DNA of 64,000 nt. Source: Lachnospiraceae bacterium (GTDB lineage Bacteria; Bacillota; Clostridia; Lachnospirales; Lachnospiraceae). This document shows positions 9,342-17,794 of this stretch, in pieces. Positions within the stretch are counted from its first letter, which is position 1, and every line of letters begins with the position of its first letter. The DNA lies in NCBI GenBank assembly GCA_017441585.1, contig JAFRWW010000041.1, positions 1 through 64,000 on the forward strand. Reading direction: 5' to 3'. The position numbers and the translations under genes are program-made. The notes below the pieces were generated by a model. The model had not been told where the DNA came from. It did no database searches and saw nothing but the letters and a program-made list of their open reading frames with translations.

Positions 9342-11390
9342 ATGAAAACGATAATTAAAACACATAAAATATTCCCCAAGATCGACGGCATCCTCCACGG
9401 CGGAGACTATAACCCCGACCAGTGGCTGGATCGCCCCGACATCTTAAAAGAAGACATAAGGCTGATGAAAAAAGCCGGAATAAACTGTGTGACACTGGGG
9501 GTATTTTCCTGGTCCTCCTATGAGAGGCGGGAGGATGAATTCGATTTCTCCTGGCTTAAAAAAGTGATGGATGACCTGTATGAAAACGGCATATATACCA
9601 TCCTGGCCACACCCTCGGGATCAAAGCCCGCATGGCTTGACAAAAAATATCCCGACGCCATAAGAGTGGATGAGAACGGCATAAAGGCTCATCACGGCAT
9701 GCGAGAGAATCATTGTATGTCATCACCGAACGTTGAACGGCGCATACGCGTCATCGACCGGAAACTGGCGGAAAATTTTGCCGATCATCCCGGACTTTTG
9801 ATGTGGCATATATCAAATGAGTATACGGGATATTGCTACTGCGATAACTGTAAGCAGGAGTTCAGACGCTATCTTTCAAAACGTTTTGACGGGGACATAG
9901 AAAAGCTTAACCATGCCTGGTGGGCCACCTTCTGGAGCCATACCTACAATGATTTTGACGAGATAGATCCTCCCTTTATGAACGGGGAGAGATCCATCCT
10001 GGGCCAGAATCTGGAGTGGCGCAGGTTCAATACATGGAATGTATGCCGGTCCATGAAGATGGAGATCGACACCTTAAGAGAGGTGCGGGCGGATATTCCC
10101 GTTACCACCAATTTCATGTGCCTCTTTGAAGATTTTGATTACAGGGTATTGGCAAAGGAACTGGATTATACCAGTTGGGACGCTTATCCCTTCCTTCATA
10201 ATGATTATGAGTCCCTGTCGGATACCCTGTATGATAATGCTTTTAATCACGTGTTGTACGCCTGCATGAAAAAGGACAGGCCTTTCATGCTGATGGAAAG
10301 CGCTCCGGGGCTGGTAAACTGGTCCCCCTACAATAAGTACAAAAGACCCGGCATCCACGCGCTTATGTCTTTTCAGGCTTTATCCTGCGGGTCGGACACG
10401 GTGCAGTATTTCCAGATCAGAAAGGGCAGAGGCTGTTCCGAACAGTTCCACGGAGCCCTGATCGATCATCTGGGAACGGACGATACCAGGATCTTTAAGG
10501 AAGTGGAAGACCTGGGACAAAAGCTTCTCAGAGTAAAAAATATTCAGGGCAGCGTCAGAAAAAGCGAAGTAGCCGTGATCTTTGAATGGGATGTGCGCTG
10601 GGCCGTAAAGGATAGCTGGGCTCTTTCAAACGAGACTAAGAATTATGACCGGACTGTGATGGATAGCTGGAAGGAACTGGCCAAAATGGGAATGGATCCC
10701 GACATCATATCTTCGGATGATGATTTTTCGGAGTATAAGATGATAGTCGCTCCCATGCTTTATCTGCTGCACGATGGCGTCGGTGAAAAGATAAAGGAAT
10801 ATGTGGAGGGCGGCGGACAGTTCATCGCCACCTACTTTACAGGCTATGTGGACAAGGACACGCTGTGCTATCTGGGAGGCTTCCCGGGACAGGGACTGTC
10901 AGAAGTCTTTGGCATCATAAGCGAAGAGATAGACACTCTCTATCCCAAGGATTCCAATGAGATAACCTTTGTGAAGGACGGCCGGAAGGCTTTGGTAAAA
11001 GACTATCAGGAGCTTCTTCGTGTAAAGGATGCAAAAGTTCTGGCCACCTATGAGCAGGATTATCTCAAAGGTACGGCCGCAGTCACAGCCAAAGAACACG
11101 GTAAAGGCAATGCCTGGTATGTGGGCTGCAGATTAAGCCCCGAAGATATGCATCACATCTTTGACATGACGCTTGACGCAGCCGGTATCAAAGGCAGATC
11201 CATTCCCGAAGGAGTGGAATACCATATCAGATATGCTGATGACAAAAAATATGAATTCTACCTGAACATGAACGCAGAGTCCGTTACCATAGAAAATGTA
11301 AGCGGATGGGAACTGCTTTCGGATAAGGAGTGCAACGGAAGTGTTACACTTCAGAAATATGAAATTGCAGTCGTGGATGATAGTGTGTAG
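9342..11390 (+). CDS. Beta-galactosidase, GH42
   Basis: This 682-residue enzyme removes terminal beta-linked galactose. No signal peptide is visible, so it is cytoplasmic and acts on imported galacto-oligosaccharides. The GH42 barrel opens with GGDYNPDQW. The acid/base is Glu160 in HISNEY and the nucleophile is Glu319 in LMESAPG. A cysteine cluster (CYCDNC) just after the acid/base matches the zinc-site region of many GH42 enzymes. The trimerisation and C-terminal beta domains follow at about 400-680. It lies directly after the importer genes. The ribosome site before the ATG is weak, but the N-terminus aligns with family members. Confidence 0.95.
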   Translation: MKTIIKTHKIFPKIDGILHGGDYNPDQWLDRPDILKEDIRLMKKAGINCVTLGVFSWSSYERREDEFDFSWLKKVMDDLYENGIYTILATPSGSKPAWLDKKYPDAIRVDENGIKAHHGMRENHCMSSPNVERRIRVIDRKLAENFADHPGLLMWHISNEYTGYCYCDNCKQEFRRYLSKRFDGDIEKLNHAWWATFWSHTYNDFDEIDPPFMNGERSILGQNLEWRRFNTWNVCRSMKMEIDTLREVRADIPVTTNFMCLFEDFDYRVLAKELDYTSWDAYPFLHNDYESLSDTLYDNAFNHVLYACMKKDRPFMLMESAPGLVNWSPYNKYKRPGIHALMSFQALSCGSDTVQYFQIRKGRGCSEQFHGALIDHLGTDDTRIFKEVEDLGQKLLRVKNIQGSVRKSEVAVIFEWDVRWAVKDSWALSNETKNYDRTVMDSWKELAKMGMDPDIISSDDDFSEYKMIVAPMLYLLHDGVGEKIKEYVEGGGQFIATYFTGYVDKDTLCYLGGFPGQGLSEVFGIISEEIDTLYPKDSNEITFVKDGRKALVKDYQELLRVKDAKVLATYEQDYLKGTAAVTAKEHGKGNAWYVGCRLSPEDMHHIFDMTLDAAGIKGRSIPEGVEYHIRYADDKKYEFYLNMNAESVTIENVSGWELLSDKECNGSVTLQKYEIAVVDDSV

Positions 11391-11474
11391 TGAAGTGTTT
11401 TTGCTGCTCAGACGGGGATGTTCTGAGACGTCCGGTACTTAACAAAAACGAACGAAGTGAAGTTTGAGTTTAGT

Positions 11475-11559
11475 ACCGCTGCGTCGAAGACACATAGCGG
11501 CGCAAAACGTCCGGGGGACGTTTGTTATGCGCCGACCGAAGCGAAGCGTAGACAGCGGT
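11475..11559. repeat. Nested palindromic repeat, second copy of the GGCGC-AACGTCC core
   Basis: The core hairpin at 11499-11533 is nearly the same as the one at 9216-9250. Its outer base pair is changed on both sides (GGCGCA with TGCGCC instead of GGCGCT with AGCGCC), so pairing is kept. The shared tail GACCGAAGCGAAGCGTAGAC follows. An outer inverted repeat, ACCGCTG at 11475 and CAGCGGT at 11553, frames the element. It lies in the 227-base gap between the GH42 gene and the next gene, which otherwise holds only a ribosome site. Confidence 0.78.
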
Positions 11560-11617
11560 GCCCCGTTGAGCAGTGAAAACACTGAACGGATCATAAAATA
11601 TAAAATAAGGAGAAACC

Positions 11618-13468
11618 ATGGACAAATTTATCGTAAATATAATCCACCGCCCCGAGATGGTTCCGGAATACTCCGCTACCGTCACGGGACAGGGCAAAGA
11701 GGAGGATATAGGGGATAAGGCCCTGATCACCGAGTCCCTCGACATATTTAAGACCCAGCAGAGGATAGCTCATGAGAACGGTCTTAAGTGCACCATCCAG
11801 ATGACCTACGCCTCTCTTTTTAACGAAGAGGCCGTGTCACTGGCAAAGCAGCACCATGAAGAGTTTGGTGATGAGATCGCCCTTTCCCTTCTGGGACTTC
11901 CTTGCGAGCAGTTCAGGGAAAAATACAAGACCAAAGATTTCTGTATCTGGATGTTTTCCATGGAAGATAAGAAAGCCATTGTACAGGATGTGTTTGAACT
12001 CTTCAAGGAAAAGTTTGGATTTTACCCCGAGTCCACGGGCTCCTATTATATGGATGCCGAGCTGACTAATTATATCAAGGAAACCTATCCGTCGGTAAAA
12101 TGCGCGGTGGCAACCTGCTGGGAAGAGGGCCCTAAGGCTTATCATACCTGTAATAATTCATGGTACACTCTCTTTGACGGAGGTCCCTGGGCACCCTGGA
12201 TCCCTTCAAAGCAGAACACCCATGCCCCCGCCGCAAATGAGGCTGAGGACTCCGGCATCGTGGCTATCCCTCATCTTTCCAGAGATCTGATCGCCTGCTA
12301 TGACGGTAACGGTTCCAATTTCGGCACCCATCCCCAGAATGTGCTCCGCGGTATGATCTATGATACAAAGACCTGGGAATTCCCCTATCTTTATAATCTC
12401 ATCGATCAGTATCGGAGCCTGGAAAAGTACAACAATGGCTACGCCTACAATATGATGTTTGTGGGACCGGGCTGGATGAACAAGATGGGACGCTGGGAGC
12501 AGCCCTATGAGCTGCTTTTAAAGTCATACACCGAAGGCTGTAAGTATTACGGTGACCTGAAGAAACAGGGTAAGCTCATCGATATGACTATGAGCGAGTT
12601 TGCAGATCATTACAGAGAAAAGAAACACGTGAACGAGGGCAATTACAATGAGCCCGAGTGCGCCCTCTGGAGGGATATACTTTACGGATCGGACAAGCAG
12701 CTGTTCTGGTACTGCGATCCTTACATGAGAGCCTGCGTGAACATGGATCAGGGCGGCGCCATAGTAGACCTTCGTCCTTATGTGGCAAAGCTTAACTGGC
12801 CCGTGGGTATCGGCACACCCCATGTGCAGGATGCATCCTATCCTTTCCTCATTCAGGAAAAATACAGGGCCGGCTATTTTACCCATTATGCAGGTGCGGG
12901 AACCGTGAGAAGCGCTAAGCTCTCCTGCAACGGAGAGGAAGTGGACCTTTGTCTTTGCCCCACCCATGCACACTTCTTTGAAGAGGAGATCGATGGCAAA
13001 AAGAACAGGATACTGACCCTGGATCCCGTGACCATAGAGTTTAACAAGGTCAGCGTGAAGCTTCAGACCAGGGAATATTTTGAAGAAGGATCTTCCAATA
13101 TAAAGATAGAAAGGACCATCCTTGAGATCACGGATCCCACGGCAGAGATCTTTTTGGATGAATATATCACCGCCTGCTATGGTACCACCGAATATCCCGA
13201 GGATATGACCGGCATCATATTAAAGGTGGACGATCAGCAGATCGATTACGCCTATAAGTGCCGCGATGCAAAGCAGGAAGGCGCAAAGGAAGTCAGCGCT
13301 ATTGTACCTGCAATAGATACCAGAGTTTCCATGACGCCTTCCGATAAGGCGCTCGGATATATAGAAGAGGGCTATGCTTTTTCACCCATGTTCAAACTGG
13401 GCTTCAAAAAGCAGATAAAGGAAAAGGAGGTGTTTGCGACATGGCTCAGCTTAGAAAAGGCAAACTGA
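11618..13468 (+). CDS. Uncharacterised cytoplasmic protein of the galactan locus, possible carbohydrate-active enzyme
   Basis: I do not recognise this 616-residue protein with certainty. It has no signal peptide and starts at an ATG with a good ribosome site (AAGGAG). Residues 1-300 read like an alpha/beta barrel of the polysaccharide deacetylase or GH57-like type: a helix-strand pattern around ENGLKCTIQMTYASLF, the segment FYPESTGSYYMDAEL, and conserved-looking Trp, His and Asp clusters (GPWAPWIPSKQNTH, AIPHLSRDLIACYDG). Residues about 400-616 look like a beta-sandwich. It is flanked by GH42 and GH53 genes, so a role in galactan-oligosaccharide breakdown is likely. The fold assignment is inference only. 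Confidence 0.75.
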   Translation: MDKFIVNIIHRPEMVPEYSATVTGQGKEEDIGDKALITESLDIFKTQQRIAHENGLKCTIQMTYASLFNEEAVSLAKQHHEEFGDEIALSLLGLPCEQFREKYKTKDFCIWMFSMEDKKAIVQDVFELFKEKFGFYPESTGSYYMDAELTNYIKETYPSVKCAVATCWEEGPKAYHTCNNSWYTLFDGGPWAPWIPSKQNTHAPAANEAEDSGIVAIPHLSRDLIACYDGNGSNFGTHPQNVLRGMIYDTKTWEFPYLYNLIDQYRSLEKYNNGYAYNMMFVGPGWMNKMGRWEQPYELLLKSYTEGCKYYGDLKKQGKLIDMTMSEFADHYREKKHVNEGNYNEPECALWRDILYGSDKQLFWYCDPYMRACVNMDQGGAIVDLRPYVAKLNWPVGIGTPHVQDASYPFLIQEKYRAGYFTHYAGAGTVRSAKLSCNGEEVDLCLCPTHAHFFEEEIDGKKNRILTLDPVTIEFNKVSVKLQTREYFEEGSSNIKIERTILEITDPTAEIFLDEYITACYGTTEYPEDMTGIILKVDDQQIDYAYKCRDAKQEGAKEVSAIVPAIDTRVSMTPSDKALGYIEEGYAFSPMFKLGFKKQIKEKEVFATWLSLEKAN

Positions 13469-13659
13469 ATTACAGATGTCCTTCATGTTTTATGAGAGAT
13501 CTGGATATAGATATGTTCCTTGATACGGATACGGGTATTTATTCCTGCATCCGCTGCCAGTTCAGAGGCGATGAGAAAAAGGTGCTGGAGTGGAATGAAA
13601 AGGTGAGAGAGCGCTACGGCGATATGATGAAGCGGTTTGATAAATTCGATTTCGATTGA
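13441..13659 (+). CDS. Small zinc-ribbon protein
   Basis: This 72-residue protein carries two CxxC knuckles, CPSC near residue 13 and CIRC near residue 36, typical of a zinc ribbon. A helical, charged tail rich in Lys, Arg and Asp follows. It overlaps the end of the upstream gene by 28 bases. A strong ribosome site (AAGGAGG at 13424-13430) sits inside the upstream coding sequence ten bases before the ATG, which supports it as real and translationally coupled. The function is unknown; it could be an accessory or regulatory partner of the 616-residue protein. Confidence 0.75.
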   Translation: MAQLRKGKLNYRCPSCFMRDLDIDMFLDTDTGIYSCIRCQFRGDEKKVLEWNEKVRERYGDMMKRFDKFDFD

Positions 13660-13718
13660 GCGATAGATGTGTAAACCCTGATTATTATAAAGAACAAAGA
13701 GTAGATAAGAATATAAAA

Positions 13719-14831
13719 ATGAGAAAATTTATCAAGGGCATGGATATGTCCACCCTGGCCGAGCTGGAAAAGTGCGGCGCAAAATATTATGATCACGGCA
13801 AAGAAAAGGATGTCCTTTCCATCATGAAGGAATATGATGTGGATACCATTCGTATCAAACTGTGGAACGATCCCTTCAGCGAGGAGGGGGAGAACTACGG
13901 CGCCGGTGGCAATGATCTGGAAACGGACATATATATAGGCAAAAAGGTCACCGCCGCCGGATTGGGCGTGCTTTTAAACTTTCATTATTCCGATTTCTGG
14001 GTGGATCCGGGCAAGCAGTATAAGCCAAAGGCCTGGAGAAACTATTCGGTTGACCGGCTGGAGCAGGCGGTTTATGATTTTACAAAAGAATCTCTTGAGA
14101 AGATGATCCAAGCCGGCGTCAATATCCGAATGGTACAGGTGGGAAACGAAGTGACGGGAGGGCTACTTTGGCCCGAGGGTCAGCTTCCCGATTATGATAA
14201 CTGTGCCCGCTTTATAAGCGCGGGCATAAGGGCGGTAAGGGATGTGGATGAACTTATCCCCGTGATGATCCATCTGGACAACGGAGGCAATAATGAGCTC
14301 TATCGCAGATGGTTTGACAATTATCTGAAAAGGGGAGAGGATTTTGATGTCATCGGCATGTCATACTATCCCTTCTGGCATGGAAGCCTTAAGGATCTGG
14401 AGGACAATATGAATGATATTGCCGTTAGATATCATAAGGATATTTATGTGGCCGAGGTGTCCATGGGATTTACCATGGAGGACTATGCATCGTACGAAAA
14501 ACTTGCGCCAAAGGAAAGAAAAGGGTATGCTACTAAGGAAGAGCTCGCGTCGAAGGTGGATTACCCCATGACAAAAGAGGGGCAGAAGCTTTTTATTGAG
14601 GATTTCCTTGATCGTCTTAAGAATGTGGCGGAGGGAAGAGGCAAAGGCTTCTTTTGGTGGGAACCCGCGTGGATCCCTGTTCCCGGCTCCGGCTGGGCTA
14701 CACCCGCGTCCCTTAAGTACATGAACGACGATCCCGGCCCCTGCGGCAATGAGTGGGCCAATCAGGCGCTTTTTGACTATGACGGCAATGTGAATCCCGC
14801 CCTCGAGGCGATACGCGACTTCATACCTTGA
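13719..14831 (+). CDS. Cytoplasmic endo-beta-1,4-galactanase, GH53
   Basis: This 370-residue single-domain GH53 enzyme has no signal peptide. The ATG at 13719 (MRKFIKGMDMSTL) is chosen because it aligns with the family start; a longer frame back to 13656 has only a TTG. The acid/base is Glu144 in VQVGNE and the nucleophile is Glu246 in VAEVS. The order of blocks matches the secreted enzyme at the left edge (FHYSDFWVDPG, GMSYYP, WWEPAW). Being inside the cell, it would shorten imported galactan oligosaccharides for the GH42 enzyme. The ribosome site is weak, so it may depend on read-through from upstream translation. Confidence 0.92.
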   Translation: MRKFIKGMDMSTLAELEKCGAKYYDHGKEKDVLSIMKEYDVDTIRIKLWNDPFSEEGENYGAGGNDLETDIYIGKKVTAAGLGVLLNFHYSDFWVDPGKQYKPKAWRNYSVDRLEQAVYDFTKESLEKMIQAGVNIRMVQVGNEVTGGLLWPEGQLPDYDNCARFISAGIRAVRDVDELIPVMIHLDNGGNNELYRRWFDNYLKRGEDFDVIGMSYYPFWHGSLKDLEDNMNDIAVRYHKDIYVAEVSMGFTMEDYASYEKLAPKERKGYATKEELASKVDYPMTKEGQKLFIEDFLDRLKNVAEGRGKGFFWWEPAWIPVPGSGWATPASLKYMNDDPGPCGNEWANQALFDYDGNVNPALEAIRDFIP

Positions 14832-14844
14832 AACTTTTTCTATT

Positions 14845-14885
14845 GTCATCCTGAGGAGTGTAGCAAAGAAGGATCCTGAAAGAGT
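14845..14885. repeat. REP-like element, single copy
   Basis: The sequence begins GTCATCCTGAGGAG and ends GGATCCTGAAAGAGT, like other members of the family in the window. It sits between the cytoplasmic GH53 gene and galE. Confidence 0.8.
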
Positions 14886-14920
14886 GAATCATTAAATAAC
14901 GTAACCCCGGAGGTAAAAAC

Positions 14921-15937
14921 ATGAAAATTTTGGTAACAGGCGGCGCAGGCTACATCGGAAGCCATACCTGCGTGGAGCTTTTAAACAACGGTTATGAGGT
15001 GGTCATCCTGGATAACCTTTATAACTCAAACAAAAAGGCAGTGGACCGTATCGAGGAGATCACCGGCAAAAAGACAGCTTTTTATGAGGCGGACATGGCT
15101 GACCGCACAGCCCTGGATAAGATATTCACCGAGCATAAGATCGACTGCGTGATCCATTTCGCCGGACTCAAGGCAGTGGGAGAGTCGGTGGTAAAGCCTC
15201 TTGAATATTATAAGAACAATATCAGCGGTACCCTCATCCTGGCCGAGGCCATGAGGGATCACGGCTGTAAGAATATCATCTTTTCATCCTCTGCCACGGT
15301 TTACGGAGATCCCGCTTTTGTTCCCATAACCGAAGAGTGTCCCAAGGGGACGCCCACCAATCCCTACGGCTGGACAAAGAGCATGCTGGAACAGATCCTT
15401 TCTGATTTCCATACTGCCGATAAGGAGTGGAATGTGATACTGCTGCGTTATTTCAATCCCATAGGCGCCCATGAAAGCGGCATGATAGGAGAGGATCCCA
15501 AGGGCATTCCCAATAACCTGCTGCCCTATGTGGCTCAGGTGGCCATAGGCAAGCTTTCCTGCGTGGGTGTCTTTGGCAATGATTACGATACCCCCGACGG
15601 TACCGGAGTCAGGGACTACATACATGTGGTGGATCTGGCCATAGGTCATGTAAAGGCCATCGATAAGATAAAGGAGAATCCCGGCGTGAAGGTTTATAAC
15701 CTGGGAACTGGGAACGGCTACAGCGTACTGGATGTGATCAAAGCCTTTTCAAAGGCCTGCGGACATGAGGTTCCCTATGAGATCAAGGACCGCCGCCCCG
15801 GCGATATCGCCACTTGTTATGCGGATGCTTCCCTGGCAAAGAAGGAGCTGGGATGGGAGGCTAAGTATAACCTGGATGATATGTGTTCATCATCCTGGAA
15901 CTGGCAGAGCAAAAATCCCAACGGATATAACGACTGA
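14921..15937 (+). CDS. galE: UDP-glucose 4-epimerase
   Basis: This 338-residue enzyme interconverts UDP-galactose and UDP-glucose, the last step of the Leloir route. The NAD-binding Rossmann motif GGAGYIGSH is at the N-terminus, the catalytic serine region is FSSSATVYGDP, and the YxxxK pair is in NPYGWTK. Length and layout match GalE throughout. GGAGG lies about eight bases before the ATG. Its position at the end of a galactan locus fits routing of freed galactose into glycolysis and sugar-nucleotide pools. galK and galT are not in the window. A clear terminator follows. Confidence 0.96.
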   Translation: MKILVTGGAGYIGSHTCVELLNNGYEVVILDNLYNSNKKAVDRIEEITGKKTAFYEADMADRTALDKIFTEHKIDCVIHFAGLKAVGESVVKPLEYYKNNISGTLILAEAMRDHGCKNIIFSSSATVYGDPAFVPITEECPKGTPTNPYGWTKSMLEQILSDFHTADKEWNVILLRYFNPIGAHESGMIGEDPKGIPNNLLPYVAQVAIGKLSCVGVFGNDYDTPDGTGVRDYIHVVDLAIGHVKAIDKIKENPGVKVYNLGTGNGYSVLDVIKAFSKACGHEVPYEIKDRRPGDIATCYADASLAKKELGWEAKYNLDDMCSSSWNWQSKNPNGYND

Positions 15938-15980
15938 CCTTGAGAGGTTTCATCCTTAAATTCAGATCGTTTACGATAAA

Positions 15981-16016
15981 GGCACGGACGGACAGTATCT
16001 CCGCCCGTGTCTTTTT
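15981..16016 (+). terminator. Rho-independent terminator after galE
   Basis: A GC-rich hairpin (GGCACGG paired with CCGTGTC, extended by CGG/CCG) is followed by a run of five T. It closes the galactan locus. Confidence 0.85.
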
Positions 16017-16055
16017 ACCTTATCCGTTGTAAAATGTGAATGGATTTCAATTTAC

Positions 16056-16084
16056 TTGACACACCCTATTTGCCTAGGTATAAT
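16056..16084 (+). promoter_or_regulatory. Consensus sigma-A promoter for the metal ABC transporter
   Basis: TTGACA (16056-16061) and TATAAT (16079-16084) are both perfect and separated by 17 bases. Transcription would start near 16091, shortly before the AGGAGG at 16104-16109. No Zur-type palindrome is evident. Confidence 0.88.
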
Positions 16085-16118
16085 TGGGTTTCTTAATGGT
16101 TTTAGGAGGCATTCAAAA

Positions 16119-16847
16119 GTGGCTTTGATCACCGTTCAAAATCTGTCACTGGGATATGATTCCCATGTTATAGTAAAGGACCTTAATTTTTCCGTAAGTG
16201 CAGGGGATTATCTTTGCATTGTGGGAGAAAACGGTTCCGGAAAGACTACACTCATGAAGACGCTCCTTCGTTTAAGAGAGCCTGTGGGCGGTCAGATCGT
16301 GATCGGAGACGGTCTCAAGGAAACGGAAATAGGATATCTTCCTCAGCAGACCATAGTACAGAAGGATTTTCCGGCATCGGTTAAGGAGATCGTCCTTTCG
16401 GGATGTCTGGGACGATGCGGACTGCGTCCTTTTTACAGCAGGGAAGATAAGCGTCTGGCCCGGGAAAATATGGAGCGCATGGGCATATCATCCCTTTCTT
16501 CCCGCTCCTACAGGGATCTGTCGGGAGGACAGCAGCAGCGTGTACTTCTGGCCAGAGCTCTGTGTGCCACGGGAAAGGTATTGCTCCTTGATGAACCGGT
16601 GGCAGGACTCGATCCCATGGTCACAGTTGAAATGTACGATCTGATAGAGCAGCTGAATAAGGAAGGCATCACCGTGATCATGATCTCCCATGACGTGGCC
16701 GCAGCCCTTCGATATGCCAGTCATATCCTTCATATCGGTGATACGGTATTCTTTGGCACAAAGGAGGAATACCTTAAAAGCGATGCGGGGAGCTTTTTTC
16801 TCATGCAGCAGAACAGAAAAAGAGATGAGGGGGAGCAGGGGTCATGA
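16119..16847 (+). CDS. znuC: Metal (zinc/manganese-type) ABC transporter ATP-binding protein
   Basis: This 242-residue ATPase powers a metal importer. The GTG at 16119 is chosen because AGGAGG lies nine bases upstream; the upstream in-frame sequence is the promoter itself. Walker A is GENGSGKTT (about 36-44), the signature is LSGGQQQRV and Walker B is VLLLDEP, with a switch histidine in MISHD. Its closest resemblance is to ZnuC/MntB-type ATPases, and the next gene is an ABC-3 family permease, which supports this. The metal cannot be decided from sequence. No substrate-binding ZnuA-like gene is adjacent. Confidence 0.9.
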   Translation: MALITVQNLSLGYDSHVIVKDLNFSVSAGDYLCIVGENGSGKTTLMKTLLRLREPVGGQIVIGDGLKETEIGYLPQQTIVQKDFPASVKEIVLSGCLGRCGLRPFYSREDKRLARENMERMGISSLSSRSYRDLSGGQQQRVLLARALCATGKVLLLDEPVAGLDPMVTVEMYDLIEQLNKEGITVIMISHDVAAALRYASHILHIGDTVFFGTKEEYLKSDAGSFFLMQQNRKRDEGEQGS

Positions 16848-17674
16848 TCGAAAAACTCGCAATGTATATGCAATACCCGTTTGTGCGGTACGCCCTTATA
16901 GTGGGGGTACTCATAGCTCTTTGTTCTTCGCTTCTGGGAGTCACTCTTGTCCTTAAGCGTTTTTCCTTCATCGGCGACGGCCTGTCCCATGTGGCCTTCG
17001 GCGCCATAGCCATAGCCTCTGTCACAGGGGTGTCAAACAATATGCTGCTGGTGCTTCCCATCACCGTGATCAGCGCGATCCTTTTGCTTCGCACGGGACA
17101 GGATACCAGGATCAAGGGCGACGCTGCCATCGCCATGATCTCCGTGGGCGCCCTGGCCTTCGGATATCTTATCATGAATATCTTTTCCACCTCGTCGAAC
17201 CTGTCGGGAGATGTCTGCAGCACCCTTTTCGGATCCACCTCCATCCTTACGCTGACTGTTCTGGAGGTCAGGCTGTGCGTGGTGCTGTCCGTTGTGGTGG
17301 TGGCCATCTTCATACTGTTTTACAATAAGATCTTTGCCGTGACTTTTGATGAGAATTTTTCAAAAGCCACCGGGATCAATGCCAATGCATATAATCTGCT
17401 GATCGCCATCGTCATTGCCCTGGTCATAGTGTTGGCCATGAATCTGGTGGGATCGCTTCTCATATCCGCCCTGGTCATTTTTCCGGCGCTTTCTGCCATG
17501 CGGCTCTTTCACAGCTTTAAGAGGGTCACCGTGTTTTCTGCCCTGCTTTCCGTGATATGCGCCCTGGCGGGTATCATCATTTCCATCCTGGCCGGTACCC
17601 CGGTGGGGGCCACCATCGTGACTGTTGACATCGTCGCTTTCGCTTTGTGCTGCGGAGTGGGATTTTGTATCTAA
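16844..17674 (+). CDS. znuB: Metal ABC transporter permease, ABC-3 family
   Basis: This 276-residue membrane protein has about eight hydrophobic segments and the ABC-3 features GDGLSHVAFG and the polar segment near FDENFSKATG. It forms the channel for zinc or manganese. The ATGA overlap with the ATPase gene shows tight coupling. The operon ends here; the next gene has its own promoter. The metal-binding lipoprotein normally found with such permeases must be elsewhere, or this transporter works with a distant one. Confidence 0.9.
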   Translation: MIEKLAMYMQYPFVRYALIVGVLIALCSSLLGVTLVLKRFSFIGDGLSHVAFGAIAIASVTGVSNNMLLVLPITVISAILLLRTGQDTRIKGDAAIAMISVGALAFGYLIMNIFSTSSNLSGDVCSTLFGSTSILTLTVLEVRLCVVLSVVVVAIFILFYNKIFAVTFDENFSKATGINANAYNLLIAIVIALVIVLAMNLVGSLLISALVIFPALSAMRLFHSFKRVTVFSALLSVICALAGIIISILAGTPVGATIVTVDIVAFALCCGVGFCI

Positions 17675-17693
17675 ATTAGAACAATTATACTCA

Positions 17694-17722
17694 TTGACGT
17701 TTGTTAATTCTTAAACTATAAT
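17694..17722 (+). promoter_or_regulatory. Sigma-A promoter for pflB with a Rex-like half site
   Basis: TTGACG (17694-17699) and TATAAT (17717-17722) are spaced 17 bases. The spacer holds TTGTTAATTCTTAAAC, which resembles the redox regulator Rex operator (TTGTTAA-N4-TTAACAA) in its left half only. Rex control of fermentation genes is known in clostridia; here it is a guess from the half site. The leader is about 65 bases before the ATG. Confidence 0.7.
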
Positions 17723-17794
17723 CTACTTACACCAAAAAATACATTATTAACACCGCTTCGGCGGCCGATTTTTAAAAAGGAGGGAACACGTAAA

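Noticed and set aside
13656-13718. N-terminal extension of the cytoplasmic GH53 from a TTG at 13656
   Set aside because: The extra 21 residues do not resemble the family, and the start overlaps the end of the zinc-ribbon gene without a ribosome site.
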